Of a DNA stretch of 64,000 bases, positions 1-9,309 are shown piece by piece (position 1 is the stretch's first letter; every line of letters begins with the position of its first letter). The position numbers and the translations under genes are program-made. The notes beneath the pieces were generated by a model. The model saw only the letters and a list, made by a program, of their open reading frames with translations. It was not told where the DNA came from and ran no database searches. Source of the DNA: an uncultured Blautia sp. (lineage in GTDB: Bacteria > Bacillota > Clostridia > Lachnospirales > Lachnospiraceae); the NCBI RefSeq assembly GCF_947654165.1, contig NZ_CANTKB010000012.1, positions 1 to 64,000 of the forward strand. The letters run 5' to 3'.

Positions 1-81
1 TCGAATTGATACCAGCTAATGTTTTATACGCTATACCCAAAGTTCAGAAAGAACCAGTATATCAGGTCAGCGTTTTTTGTT

Positions 82-1107
82 TTATTCAATGATTTTCAGC
101 CATCCTTCCGGTGCTTCCAGTCTTCCCATCTGAATACCGGTGAGCGTATCATAGAGTTTCTGTGTCACAGGTCCCATGGTGTTCATGCCGCTTGGGAAGC
201 AGATCTCTTTTCCGTGATCTATAATCTTTCCAACTGGGGAGATTACAGCAGCAGTACCGCAAAGACCGCATTCTGCGAAGTCTTTTACCTCATCAAAATA
301 GACTTCTCTTTCTTCTGCTTCTAAACCAAGGTATTCCTTTGCCACATACATGAGGGAGCGGCGTGTGATAGAAGGAAGGATACTGTCAGATTTTGGAGTA
401 ACGACCTTTCCGTCTTTTGTGACGAACAGGAAGTTGGCACCGCCTGTCTCTTCTACTTTTGTACGGGTGCCTGCATCCAGATACATGTTTTCATCAAAGC
501 CCTGGTTGTGGGCATCTACGATCGCATGCAGGCTCATGGCATAGTTCAGACCTGCTTTGATGTGTCCGGTTCCGTGAGGGGCAGCACGGTCGAAGTCACT
601 GACACGGATGGTCAGAGGTTTTACACCGCCTTTGAAGTATGGACCTACCGGTGTGGTGAATACACGGAACTGATATTCGTCAGCAGGTTTTACGCCGATA
701 ACAGGGTTGCTTCCGAACATATAAGGACGGATATATAAAGTTGCACCGGAGCCGTAAGGAGGCACATAGGCAGCGTTTGCCTTTACTGTTTGTACCACAG
801 CGTCGATAAAGCGTTCTTCAGGGAATACCGGCATTTCCAGTCTTCTGGCAGAATCAGCCATACGGCTGGCATTTAAGTCCGGGCGGAAGGTAACAATGCG
901 TCCGTCCTGTGTTGTGTAAGCCTTCATACCTTCAAATACGGTCTGTGCATACTGCAGTACACCGGCACATTCGTTGATCACGACTTTATCATCCTCTGTC
1001 AGTTTTCCTTCATCCCATTTACCGTCTTTGAAATCAGATACAAAACGATAATCTGTTTTTACATATCCAAAGCCAAGGTTAGACCAGTCAATGTTCTTTT
1101 TCTCCAT
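82..1107 (-). CDS. ilvE: Branched-chain-amino-acid aminotransferase
   Basis: PLP-dependent class IV transaminase that interconverts leucine, isoleucine and valine with their 2-oxo acids, using 2-oxoglutarate/glutamate, in the cytosol. The motif HIKAGLNYA carries the Schiff-base lysine, and later NMYLDAGTRTKVEETGGANF and SILPSITRRS are typical of the long (about 340 residue) BCAT form. An ATG five codons upstream (1122) is possible, but that ATGGAGG is itself the Shine-Dalgarno for the ATG at 1107, so I use 1107 (341 aa). It is transcribed away from the XpaC/TelA genes from its own sigma-A promoter. No biosynthetic ilv/leu neighbour is present in the window. Confidence 0.95.
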   Translation of the reverse strand: MEKKNIDWSNLGFGYVKTDYRFVSDFKDGKWDEGKLTEDDKVVINECAGVLQYAQTVFEGMKAYTTQDGRIVTFRPDLNASRMADSARRLEMPVFPEERFIDAVVQTVKANAAYVPPYGSGATLYIRPYMFGSNPVIGVKPADEYQFRVFTTPVGPYFKGGVKPLTIRVSDFDRAAPHGTGHIKAGLNYAMSLHAIVDAHNQGFDENMYLDAGTRTKVEETGGANFLFVTKDGKVVTPKSDSILPSITRRSLMYVAKEYLGLEAEEREVYFDEVKDFAECGLCGTAAVISPVGKIIDHGKEICFPSGMNTMGPVTQKLYDTLTGIQMGRLEAPEGWLKIIE

Positions 1108-1162
1108 GATGAGTTCCTCCATTCTGCCGCCTGATGCGGTATGTTATCTGAATTTTTTTATC

Positions 1163-1191
1163 ATTATAAAACTTTAACGTGTGAATTGCAA
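1163..1191 (-). promoter_or_regulatory. Sigma-A promoter of ilvE
   Basis: On the minus strand TTGCAA (1186-1191) is separated by 17 bp from a perfect TATAAT (1163-1168), about 55 bp upstream of the ilvE start. Spacing and boxes match the housekeeping consensus. Confidence 0.75.
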
Positions 1192-1202
1192 GAGATGTTC
1201 CG

Positions 1203-1231
1203 TTGCTTTTTTAGAATCTTTCATATATAAT
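1203..1231 (+). promoter_or_regulatory. Sigma-A promoter of the XpaC/TelA/ispG/polC run
   Basis: TTGCTT (1203-1208), 17 bp spacer, TATAAT (1226-1231), about 40 bp before the xpaC-like start. It is divergent from the ilvE promoter with only 11 bp between the two -35 boxes. Confidence 0.75.
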
Positions 1232-1271
1232 TTAAGAGAAACCATTCAGTAACAAGTAAGGAGTGACAAAA

Positions 1272-2492
1272 ATGTCAGGGAATGACTGGAATAGACTAGG
1301 CAGAGATGTAAAAGATATCGTTCAAAATGCCATTAATACCGGGGACTTTGGAGCCTTGAACCGAGATTTAGGTGTTACCCTGGAAAATGCCATCGGAAAT
1401 ATGGCAAGAAACCTGAAGAATCCGGGTTCCGACGGTTCTGCCTCTTATCAGAAACAGAGTAATGCTTATGAATTTAACGGCAGTTACCGTCCATATGGAA
1501 ATTATCGCAGTTCATCGGAGAGAATACAGCGTGCAAGGGAAGAATTTGCACTTTTTATGAATACCAGGAAGATGAAGGCATGGAGCATCACTGCATTGGC
1601 TACAGGACTGGCTCTTGCTTTAAGCTGTGGGTTTGCCCTTGGAATCGTAGGAGTGACTGCATTGTTTCTGGATTCTGTGGTGAAGCCTTTTGTGATCACT
1701 GCAAGCGTTCTCCTTCCCATTGGTCTGATGGGGGCGGCAGCAGCCGTTTGGGGGAATCAGACCAGAAAAAAGGTAGCGAGATTTCGCTCTTATGTGAAAA
1801 CATTAAACGGAAAGTCTTACGGAAGCATCAAAGACCTGGCGAAGAGTGTGAGAAAGCCGGAGAAGTTTGTAGTAAAAGATATTGAGAAAATGATCGAGAA
1901 GAGGATGTTTCTGGAAGGACATTTAGACGGCAGTCAGACTTGCCTGATCGCAAGTGATGAAGCATATGAACAGTATATGGAAACAGAGCGGAATGTACAG
2001 AGAATGAAAGAGCAGGAAGCAAAAAATCCGAAGAAACAGCTTTCTGAGGAAGCAAGAAAGATCATTGAGGCAGGAAATCAGTATATTGAAGACATCAGAA
2101 GGAGTAATGATGCCATTCCCGGCATAGAGATTTCAAATAAAATGTATCATCTGGAAAACGTGATCCGTCGTATTTTCCAGAGGGTGGAGCAGCATCCGGA
2201 GTTAATTGATGACCTTCATAAGTTCATGGACTATTATCTGCCTACCACCATGAAGCTTCTGAATGCCTATGAAGAGCTGGATAAGCAGGAAGCTGTAGGC
2301 GAAAATATCCAGAATGCAAAACAGGAAATCGAAAATACCCTGGATACCATTAATGATGCTTTTGAAAATCTGTTAGACAGTTTTTATAAAGAGACCGCAT
2401 GGGACGTATCCTCAGATATTTCAGTATTAAAGACTATGTTTGCCCAGGAAGGGCTTACCGGTAAAGATGATTTTAATAAGAAAGGAAAATAG
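1272..2492 (+). CDS. XpaC-like membrane protein (5-bromo-4-chloroindolyl phosphate hydrolysis family)
   Basis: About 406 aa. The N-terminal 100 residues are polar and low-complexity (GNDWNRLGRDVKDIVQNAIN, then a Tyr/Ser/Asn-rich stretch), followed by two hydrophobic membrane segments at roughly residues 103-130 and 135-155 and a long, charged, helical cytoplasmic C-terminus. This layout and the directly following TelA-family gene match the XpaC/TelA pair widespread in Firmicutes; the family's biochemical role is not established. The GTG at 1263 abuts the AAGGAG ribosome site and is too close to it, so I take the ATG at 1272. The next gene follows after 5 bp, so the two are co-translated and probably interact. 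Confidence 0.8.
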   Translation: MSGNDWNRLGRDVKDIVQNAINTGDFGALNRDLGVTLENAIGNMARNLKNPGSDGSASYQKQSNAYEFNGSYRPYGNYRSSSERIQRAREEFALFMNTRKMKAWSITALATGLALALSCGFALGIVGVTALFLDSVVKPFVITASVLLPIGLMGAAAAVWGNQTRKKVARFRSYVKTLNGKSYGSIKDLAKSVRKPEKFVVKDIEKMIEKRMFLEGHLDGSQTCLIASDEAYEQYMETERNVQRMKEQEAKNPKKQLSEEARKIIEAGNQYIEDIRRSNDAIPGIEISNKMYHLENVIRRIFQRVEQHPELIDDLHKFMDYYLPTTMKLLNAYEELDKQEAVGENIQNAKQEIENTLDTINDAFENLLDSFYKETAWDVSSDISVLKTMFAQEGLTGKDDFNKKGK

Positions 2493-2497
2493 AGCGT

Positions 2498-3640
2498 ATG
2501 AGTGAAGAATTTAAGGATTTTACAGTAACACCTACTTTGACCTTTGAACCATTGCAAGAAGAAGCACCGATTGCGGAAGTGAAGAAAGAAGAGCCTGCAA
2601 AGCCGGAGATGGATGACAGTATCCTTTCACCGGAAGAAAGAAAAATGGTAGACGATTTTTCCAAACAGATTGATATTCGCAATTCTACAGCAATTCTACA
2701 GTATGGAGCAGGCACACAGAAAAAAATGGCAGATTTTTCGGAGGAAGCTCTGGACAAGGTGAGAACCAAGGACTTGGGAGAAGTGGGAGATCTTCTGGAA
2801 GACGTTGTGACAGAATTGAAGAACTTCGATGCCGAGGAAGAACGCAAAGGCATTATGGGATTTTTTAAAAAGGGAGCAAATAAGCTGGAATCCATGAAAA
2901 ATAAGTATTCCAAGGCAGAGGCCAATGTAAACAAGATCGTAGAAACATTGGAGAAGCACCAGATACAGCTTATGAAGGATGCTGCGATCATGGACAAAAT
3001 GTATGCTCTGAACCTGAATTATTTCAAAGAACTTTCCATGTACATTCTGGCCGGAAAGAAGAAATTAGAGGAAATCCGTGCAACAGAGCTTCCGCAGCTT
3101 ATGAGCAAGGCTCAGATGAGCGGGCTGCCGGAGGATGCCCAGGCGGCGAAGGATCTGGATTCGCTCTGTGACCGTTTTGAAAAGAAAATCCACGATCTGG
3201 AACTGACCCGGATGATCGCAATTCAGACGGCTCCTCAGATTCGTCTGGTTCAGGGAAATGATACCCTTATGGCAGAGAAAATCCAGTCTACCATTGTAAA
3301 CACCATTCCTCTGTGGAAAAGTCAGATGGTGATCGCTCTCGGTGTGGCTCATTCTACAGAAGCAGCGAAGGCTCAGAGAGAGGTCACAGACATGACTAAC
3401 GCACTTCTTCAGAAGAATGCAGAGACTTTGAAGCTGGCTACCGTAGAAGCGGCGAAGGAATCCGAGAGAGGCATCGTAGATATTGAAACGCTTCAGAAGA
3501 CCAACGAAGCTTTGATCAGTACCTTTGATGAGGTGATGGCGATTCAGAAGGAAGGCCGGGAAAAGAGAAGGGCAGCAGAGGCAGAAATCTACCGTCTGGA
3601 AGGAGAACTGAAACAGAAATTATTGCAGATTCAAAACTAA
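2498..3640 (+). CDS. TelA/KlaA-family toxic anion resistance protein
   Basis: 380 aa, cytoplasmic, almost entirely helical with long charged coiled-coil stretches, ending in a Glu/Lys/Arg-rich helix. The central segment (QIRLVQGNDTLMAEKIQSTI, then NTIPLWKSQMVIALG) is characteristic of the TelA family, linked by name to tellurite resistance and in Firmicutes commonly found next to XpaC-like proteins and associated with envelope stress. The actual function here is unknown. It lies 5 bp after the XpaC-like gene and 13 bp before ispG, so it is likely on the same transcript. Confidence 0.85.
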   Translation: MSEEFKDFTVTPTLTFEPLQEEAPIAEVKKEEPAKPEMDDSILSPEERKMVDDFSKQIDIRNSTAILQYGAGTQKKMADFSEEALDKVRTKDLGEVGDLLEDVVTELKNFDAEEERKGIMGFFKKGANKLESMKNKYSKAEANVNKIVETLEKHQIQLMKDAAIMDKMYALNLNYFKELSMYILAGKKKLEEIRATELPQLMSKAQMSGLPEDAQAAKDLDSLCDRFEKKIHDLELTRMIAIQTAPQIRLVQGNDTLMAEKIQSTIVNTIPLWKSQMVIALGVAHSTEAAKAQREVTDMTNALLQKNAETLKLATVEAAKESERGIVDIETLQKTNEALISTFDEVMAIQKEGREKRRAAEAEIYRLEGELKQKLLQIQN

Positions 3641-3653
3641 GGAGGGATTTGCT

Positions 3654-4709
3654 GTGTATCGTGAACATACAAAAGTAATACAGATTGGAGACCGGAAGAT
3701 CGGCGGAGGAAATCCTGTGCTGATCCAGTCTATGGCCAACACCAGGACCGAAGATGTGGAAGCCACTGTACGGCAGATTTTGGAACTGGAGGCAGCGGGA
3801 TGTGAGATTATCCGCTGTACCGTGCCGAGCCAGGAAGCGGCTGAAGCTCTGAAAGAGATAAAAAAACAGATTCATATCCCACTGGTAGCGGATATTCATT
3901 TTGACTATAAAATGGCTATTGCAGCAATGGAAAACGGGGCTGACAAAATCAGGATCAATCCGGGAAATATCGGAGACTCAGAGAGAATCAAAGCTGTAGT
4001 GGATGTGGCAAAGGAACGTAATATTCCCATTCGTGTAGGCGTCAACAGCGGGTCTTTGGAAAAAGAACTGGTGGAAAAATATCATGGCGTTACCGCTGAG
4101 GGGCTGGTAGAGAGTGCCCTGGATAAAGTAAAGATCATCGAAGATTTAGGATACGATAATCTGGTAATCAGCATTAAATCTTCGGATGTGATGATGTGTG
4201 TAAAAGCCCATGAAATTCTGGCAGAGAAAACAAACTATCCCCTTCATGTGGGTATTACAGAAGCAGGAACTCTGTATTCCGGCAATATTAAGTCAGCCGT
4301 AGGTCTGGGTATCATTTTGTATCAGGGAATCGGGGATACCATCCGTGTGTCTCTCACCGGTGATCCGGTGGAAGAGATCAAATCCGCAATAAGGATTTTG
4401 AAAACCCTCAATCTGAGAAAAGGTGGAATCGAAGTAGTATCCTGTCCTACCTGCGGAAGAACCAAGATTGATCTCATCGGTCTTGCAAATCAGGTAGAGA
4501 CCATGGTACAGGAGTTCCCTCTGGATATCAAGGTTGCTGTGATGGGGTGTGTGGTAAACGGACCAGGTGAGGCAAAGGAGGCCGATATCGGCATTGCAGG
4601 AGGTAAAGGTGAGGGACTTCTGATCAAGAAAGGTGAGATTGTGCGGAAAGTGCCGGAAGACCAGCTTCTGGATACTCTTCGAGAAGAATTGAGAAATTGG
4701 AAAGCATAA
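3654..4709 (+). CDS. ispG: 4-hydroxy-3-methylbut-2-enyl-diphosphate synthase (IspG/GcpE)
   Basis: [4Fe-4S] enzyme of the non-mevalonate isoprenoid pathway that reduces methylerythritol cyclodiphosphate to HMBPP. The 351-aa length fits the bacterial form without the plant insert. The N-terminal TIM barrel starts with NPVLIQSMANTRTEDV. The C-terminal domain holds the cluster cysteines C264 and C267 (SCPTCGRT) and C299, with E306 (CVVNGPGEA) as the usual fourth ligand. It starts with GTG, supported by AAGGAGGG 8 bp upstream. It sits between the TelA-family gene and polC with short gaps; the flanking partners dxr and rseP, often nearby in Firmicutes, are not in the window. Confidence 0.97.
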   Translation: MYREHTKVIQIGDRKIGGGNPVLIQSMANTRTEDVEATVRQILELEAAGCEIIRCTVPSQEAAEALKEIKKQIHIPLVADIHFDYKMAIAAMENGADKIRINPGNIGDSERIKAVVDVAKERNIPIRVGVNSGSLEKELVEKYHGVTAEGLVESALDKVKIIEDLGYDNLVISIKSSDVMMCVKAHEILAEKTNYPLHVGITEAGTLYSGNIKSAVGLGIILYQGIGDTIRVSLTGDPVEEIKSAIRILKTLNLRKGGIEVVSCPTCGRTKIDLIGLANQVETMVQEFPLDIKVAVMGCVVNGPGEAKEADIGIAGGKGEGLLIKKGEIVRKVPEDQLLDTLREELRNWKA

Positions 4710-4724
4710 ATGGAGGCATGGTGA

Positions 4725-7700
4725 ATGGAGAAAGAGTTTCTCGACGTGTTCCGGAATCTGGAACTAAATGGTGAACTAAAAGCACTTCTTCAGGAAGTGG
4801 TGGTCACAAAAGTTTCCATTAACCAGAGAAAGGATCATATTCGGGTTTATATCCAGAGCCGACAGTGGATTCATAAAAAATATATTTATGCACTGGAGGA
4901 GGCAATTGCCTCCCAGTGCTTCAGAGGCGTACCGATGAACGTAAAAGTGTTGGAGAAGTTTACCTTGTCCAGCCAGTATACACCGGAATTATTTTTCGAT
5001 GCATACAAGTCATCTATGGGTCTGGAACTGAAAAATTACAGCATTCTGGTCTTTAATATGTTCCGGAATGCTGTTATTACGTTTCCTGAGACCAATCAGA
5101 TGCATCTGGTACTTCAATCCACGGTTCTGGCAAAAAGCAAAGAAGAGGAACTGATCGGTTATATTGAGAAGGTATTTTGTGAGCGGAGCGGTTTTTCCCT
5201 CCAGGTGGAAACAGAATATCAGGAAGCAAAAGAAAGTAAATACAGAAAGAACAGCGATATCAGGATTCGCCAGGAAGCAGAACATATCATCGAAATGTCT
5301 GCTCTGGGCAGAGGAAAAGAAGAGAATCTATCGGTACAGGAAGAACCTGTGAAGAAAGAAGAAAAGAAAAAGAATGTACCTGATAAAAAGAAGACAGAAG
5401 AGAAAACCTTTAAAAGTGAAAAAGGAAAACAAAAGGGCGAGCGGAGCTTTTCTTCTGATTTTAAACGCAGTGTAAAACGTTCCGATAACCCGGATGTGCT
5501 TTATGGAAGAGATTTTGAGGACGAGGCTATCCCGCTGGAAAGCATTCAGTCTGAGATGGGAGAGGTCTGTATCCGGGGTCAGATCATGACGCTGGAAAAG
5601 AGAGAGATTCGCAATGAAAAGACGATTATTATCTTTTCAATCACAGATTTCACGGATTCCATTACTGTAAAGATGTTTGCCAGAAATGACCAGGTAGCAG
5701 AAATTACAGAAGGTGTGAAAGAGAAAGCCTTTGTAAAACTAAAAGGCGTTACAACCATTGACCGTTATGATAGCGAACTGACCATTGGTTCTGTTGTGGG
5801 AATCAAAAAAATCTCAGAATTTAGAAATACCAGGTTTGATAATGCACCGGAGAAGCGTGTGGAACTGCACTGTCACACAAAAATGAGCGACATGGACGGT
5901 GTGTCTGATGCAAAGGCACTGATCAAACGGGCCTATGAATGGGGACACAAGGCCATTGCCATCACGGACCACGGTGTTGTACAGTCCTTCCCGGAGGCAA
6001 ACCACTGCTTTGATGCCTGGGGCGGTGTTGTGCCGCAGGATGCAGATTTTAAAGTGATCTACGGAGTGGAGGCTTATCTGGTGGATGACTTAAAAGGAAT
6101 TGTGCAGAACAGTAAAGGTCAGAGCCTTCATGATGCCTTCGTTGTTTTTGATATTGAGACCACAGGTTTTTCTGCTATGAAAGATAAAATCATTGAGATT
6201 GGTGCTGTAAAAGTGGCGGATGGAAAGATTACAGAACGTTTTTCAGAGTTTGTAAATCCGCAGATTCCCATTCCATTCCGGATTGAGCAGCTTACCAGTA
6301 TCAACGATAATATGGTAAAGGATGCTCCCACCATTGATGTGATCCTTCCGCAGTTTGAGGAATTCTGCCGTGGCTGTGTCATGGTAGCTCACAATGCGGA
6401 GTTTGATATGAGCTTCATCCAGAAAAATTATGCGGATCTTGGGATTCAGAGAGAAGATACTATTGTAGATACGGTTGGTATGGCACGTTTTCTGCTGCCC
6501 CAGTTAAACCGTTTTAAGCTGGATACAGTAGCCAAGGCGGTAGGGGTCTCCCTGGAACACCACCACAGAGCCGTGGATGATGCGGCCTGTACGGCAGAAA
6601 TCTTCGAAAAGTTTATTCCCATGTGCGAGGAACGGGACATCATGGATTTGGATGATCTGAATAAAAAAGGTGCCGTGTCGGTAGAATCCGTACAGAAGAT
6701 GCCTACGTACCATGCCATTATCCTGGCGAAAAACGATGTGGGAAGAGTGAATCTGTACCATTTGATCTCGGATTCTCATTTGATCTATTATCACAGAAGA
6801 CCCAGGATTCCCAAGAGCCTGTACCTGAAATACCAGGAGGGACTGATGATCGGTTCTGCCTGTGAGGCAGGGGAACTGTATCAGGCAATCTTAAACGGAA
6901 GGCCGGAGGCAGAGATTGCCAGACTGGTGAATTTCTACGATTATCTGGAAGTTCAGCCCCTTGGCAACAATGCTTTTATGATACGGAATGAAGATCGTTC
7001 GGACATTAATTCCGAAGAGGATCTGCAGGAAATAAACCGTAAAATCATAAAACTGGGAGAAGCCTTCAATAAGCCGGTGGTGGCTACCTGCGATGTGCAT
7101 TTTCTGGATCCCGAAGATGAGGTGTACCGACGAATCATCATGGCTGGAAAAGGATTTGATGATGCGGATGATCAGGCACCTCTGTATCTGCGTACAACAG
7201 AAGAAATGCTGGAAGAATTTGCCTATCTGGGAAGAGAAAAGGCAGAAGAGATCGTCATTGAAAATCCAAATAAGATTGCAGATATGGTAGAAAAAATCTC
7301 ACCCATTCACAAGGGGAAATGTCCTCCGGTCATCGAAAATTCAGATGCCATGTTAAGGGAAATCTGCTATAACCGTGCCCATGAGATTTATGGAGAAGAA
7401 CTTCCAAAGATGGTAGAAGAACGTCTGGAAAGAGAACTGAATTCCATTATATCCAATGGTTATGCGGTTATGTATATGATTGCCCAGAAGCTGGTGTGGA
7501 AGAGCAACAGTGACGGTTATCTGGTAGGTTCCAGAGGTTCGGTAGGGTCTTCTTTTGCTGCTACGATGTCGGGAATTACAGAGGTAAATCCCTTAAGTCC
7601 TCATTACTATTGTGCTAAATGTCATTATGCGGATTTTGATTCCCCGGAGGTCCGGGAGTATTCCGGAAGAGCCGGATGTGATATGCCGGATAAAAACTGT

Positions 7701-9215
7701 CCGGTGTGCGGAGAACCCCTTGTAAAAGAAGGGTTTGATATTCCCTTTGAGACGTTCCTTGGATTTAAAGGAGATAAGGAGCCGGATATTGACCTGAACT
7801 TTTCCGGTGACTATCAGGGAAAAGCACACCGGTATGTCGAGGTTATTTTCGGTGCAGGACAGACCTTTAAGGCAGGAACCATCGGTACCTTGGCTGAAAA
7901 AACAGCTTTTGGATATGTGAAGAACTACTATGAAGAACGTGGACAGCGGAAGCGAAACTGTGAGATCAACCGGATCGTGCAGGGCTGTACCGGAGTGCGG
8001 AGAACCACAGGACAGCACCCGGGAGGTATCATTGTACTTCCCATTGGATGGGACATTGAAGAATTTACCCCTGTTCAGCATCCTGCCAATGACATGAACA
8101 GTGACATTATCACCACACATTTTGATTACCATTCCATTGACTCCAACCTGCTGAAGCTGGATATCCTGGGACACGATGATCCTACCATGATTCGTATGCT
8201 GGAGGATTTGACGGGAATCAATGCCAGAGAGATTCCGCTGGATTCCAAGGAAGTGATGTCTCTGTTTAAAGGCACAGAAGCACTTGGTCTGACACCGGCA
8301 GATATCAGAGGCTGTCCTCTGGGCTGTCTGGGAATTCCGGAATTTGGAACCGAGTTTGCCATGCAGATGTTAATCGATGCCAATCCCACCTCTTTTTCAG
8401 ATCTGGTCCGTATTTCCGGTTTGTCCCATGGTACGGATGTTTGGCTGGGAAATGCCCAGGATCTGATCAAATCAGGGACAGCTACCATTACCACCTGTAT
8501 CTGTACCCGTGACGATATTATGATCTATCTGATCAATAAAGGGTTGGAGCACGGTCAGGCATTTACCATTATGGAGAGTGTCCGTAAGGGAAAAGGTCTG
8601 AAGCCGGAATGGGAAGAAGAGATGAAGAAGCACGATGTACCGGATTGGTATATCGGCTCCTGTAAAAAGATCAAATATATGTTCCCCAAAGCCCATGCAG
8701 CGGCTTATGTTATGATGGGATGGCGAATTGCCTATTGTAAGATCTTTTATCCACTTGCTTATTATGCTGCATATTTCAGTATCCGTGCCACGGCTTTTTC
8801 CTATGAACTTATGTGTCAGGGAAAGGAAAAACTGGAGTATTTCATGGACGACTACGAGAAAAGAAAAGATACACTGAGCAAAAAAGAGCAGGATACTTAT
8901 AAAGATATGAAAATTGTTCAGGAAATGTACGCAAGAGGGTTTGATTTTGTGCCCATTGATATTTATAAGGCCAATGCCCATACCTTCCAGATCATTGACG
9001 GAAAACTGATGCCGGCTCTGGATACCATTGAAGGGTTGGGAGACCGTGCGGCGGATGCTGTGGTGGCAGCCGCAGAAGAAGGAGAATTTCTTTCTTTAGA
9101 TGATTTCCGAAACAGGACAAAAGTTACGGTTTCCACCATTGATCTGATGAACGATCTGGGACTTTTCGGAAAACTGCCGCAGTCCAATCAGATGTCTTTG
9201 TTTGATTTTCAGTAA
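4725..9215 (+). CDS. polC: DNA polymerase III alpha subunit, Gram-positive PolC type
   Basis: Replicative polymerase of low-GC Gram-positives, 1496 aa. In order: an N-terminal domain and Lys/Glu-rich linker (to about residue 250), an OB fold (about 270-375), a PHP domain beginning at about 380 (VELHCHTKMSDMDGV), an inserted DEDDh 3'-5' exonuclease at about 470-640 (FDIETTGFSAM; HHRAVDDA), the second PHP part, a zinc-finger-like cluster at about 963-996 (CAKCHYAD and CPVCGEP), then the catalytic core with PDIDLNFSGDY near 1020 and the helix-hairpin-helix region. The ATG at 4725 follows ATGGAGG with good spacing. It is the last gene of the run starting at 1272; purC has its own promoter. Confidence 0.98.
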   Translation: MEKEFLDVFRNLELNGELKALLQEVVVTKVSINQRKDHIRVYIQSRQWIHKKYIYALEEAIASQCFRGVPMNVKVLEKFTLSSQYTPELFFDAYKSSMGLELKNYSILVFNMFRNAVITFPETNQMHLVLQSTVLAKSKEEELIGYIEKVFCERSGFSLQVETEYQEAKESKYRKNSDIRIRQEAEHIIEMSALGRGKEENLSVQEEPVKKEEKKKNVPDKKKTEEKTFKSEKGKQKGERSFSSDFKRSVKRSDNPDVLYGRDFEDEAIPLESIQSEMGEVCIRGQIMTLEKREIRNEKTIIIFSITDFTDSITVKMFARNDQVAEITEGVKEKAFVKLKGVTTIDRYDSELTIGSVVGIKKISEFRNTRFDNAPEKRVELHCHTKMSDMDGVSDAKALIKRAYEWGHKAIAITDHGVVQSFPEANHCFDAWGGVVPQDADFKVIYGVEAYLVDDLKGIVQNSKGQSLHDAFVVFDIETTGFSAMKDKIIEIGAVKVADGKITERFSEFVNPQIPIPFRIEQLTSINDNMVKDAPTIDVILPQFEEFCRGCVMVAHNAEFDMSFIQKNYADLGIQREDTIVDTVGMARFLLPQLNRFKLDTVAKAVGVSLEHHHRAVDDAACTAEIFEKFIPMCEERDIMDLDDLNKKGAVSVESVQKMPTYHAIILAKNDVGRVNLYHLISDSHLIYYHRRPRIPKSLYLKYQEGLMIGSACEAGELYQAILNGRPEAEIARLVNFYDYLEVQPLGNNAFMIRNEDRSDINSEEDLQEINRKIIKLGEAFNKPVVATCDVHFLDPEDEVYRRIIMAGKGFDDADDQAPLYLRTTEEMLEEFAYLGREKAEEIVIENPNKIADMVEKISPIHKGKCPPVIENSDAMLREICYNRAHEIYGEELPKMVEERLERELNSIISNGYAVMYMIAQKLVWKSNSDGYLVGSRGSVGSSFAATMSGITEVNPLSPHYYCAKCHYADFDSPEVREYSGRAGCDMPDKNCPVCGEPLVKEGFDIPFETFLGFKGDKEPDIDLNFSGDYQGKAHRYVEVIFGAGQTFKAGTIGTLAEKTAFGYVKNYYEERGQRKRNCEINRIVQGCTGVRRTTGQHPGGIIVLPIGWDIEEFTPVQHPANDMNSDIITTHFDYHSIDSNLLKLDILGHDDPTMIRMLEDLTGINAREIPLDSKEVMSLFKGTEALGLTPADIRGCPLGCLGIPEFGTEFAMQMLIDANPTSFSDLVRISGLSHGTDVWLGNAQDLIKSGTATITTCICTRDDIMIYLINKGLEHGQAFTIMESVRKGKGLKPEWEEEMKKHDVPDWYIGSCKKIKYMFPKAHAAAYVMMGWRIAYCKIFYPLAYYAAYFSIRATAFSYELMCQGKEKLEYFMDDYEKRKDTLSKKEQDTYKDMKIVQEMYARGFDFVPIDIYKANAHTFQIIDGKLMPALDTIEGLGDRAADAVVAAAEEGEFLSLDDFRNRTKVTVSTIDLMNDLGLFGKLPQSNQMSLFDFQ

Positions 9216-9244
9216 AAAATTTTCTCTTTTTTTGAAAAAATTTA

Positions 9245-9273
9245 TTGCAATAAAGCATAATCCGCTATATTAT
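9245..9273 (+). promoter_or_regulatory. Sigma-A promoter of purC
   Basis: TTGCAA (9245-9250), 17 bp spacer, TATTAT (9268-9273), 36 bp before the purC start. No PurR box or purine riboswitch fold is evident in the short leader. Confidence 0.7.
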
Positions 9274-9309
9274 GTAGTGGAAAAAAAGAAAGAAGAGGAA
9301 AGGTGAATT

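Noticed and set aside
4709..4723. Tiny frame (Met-Glu-Ala-Trp-stop) between ispG and polC as an attenuating leader peptide
   Set aside because: It overlaps the ispG stop and arises from the ribosome site of polC; there is no hairpin or attenuator nearby.
9216..9244. A/T hairpin after polC as a terminator
   Set aside because: Only A-T pairs can form and no stable stem precedes the T-run, so termination here is doubtful.
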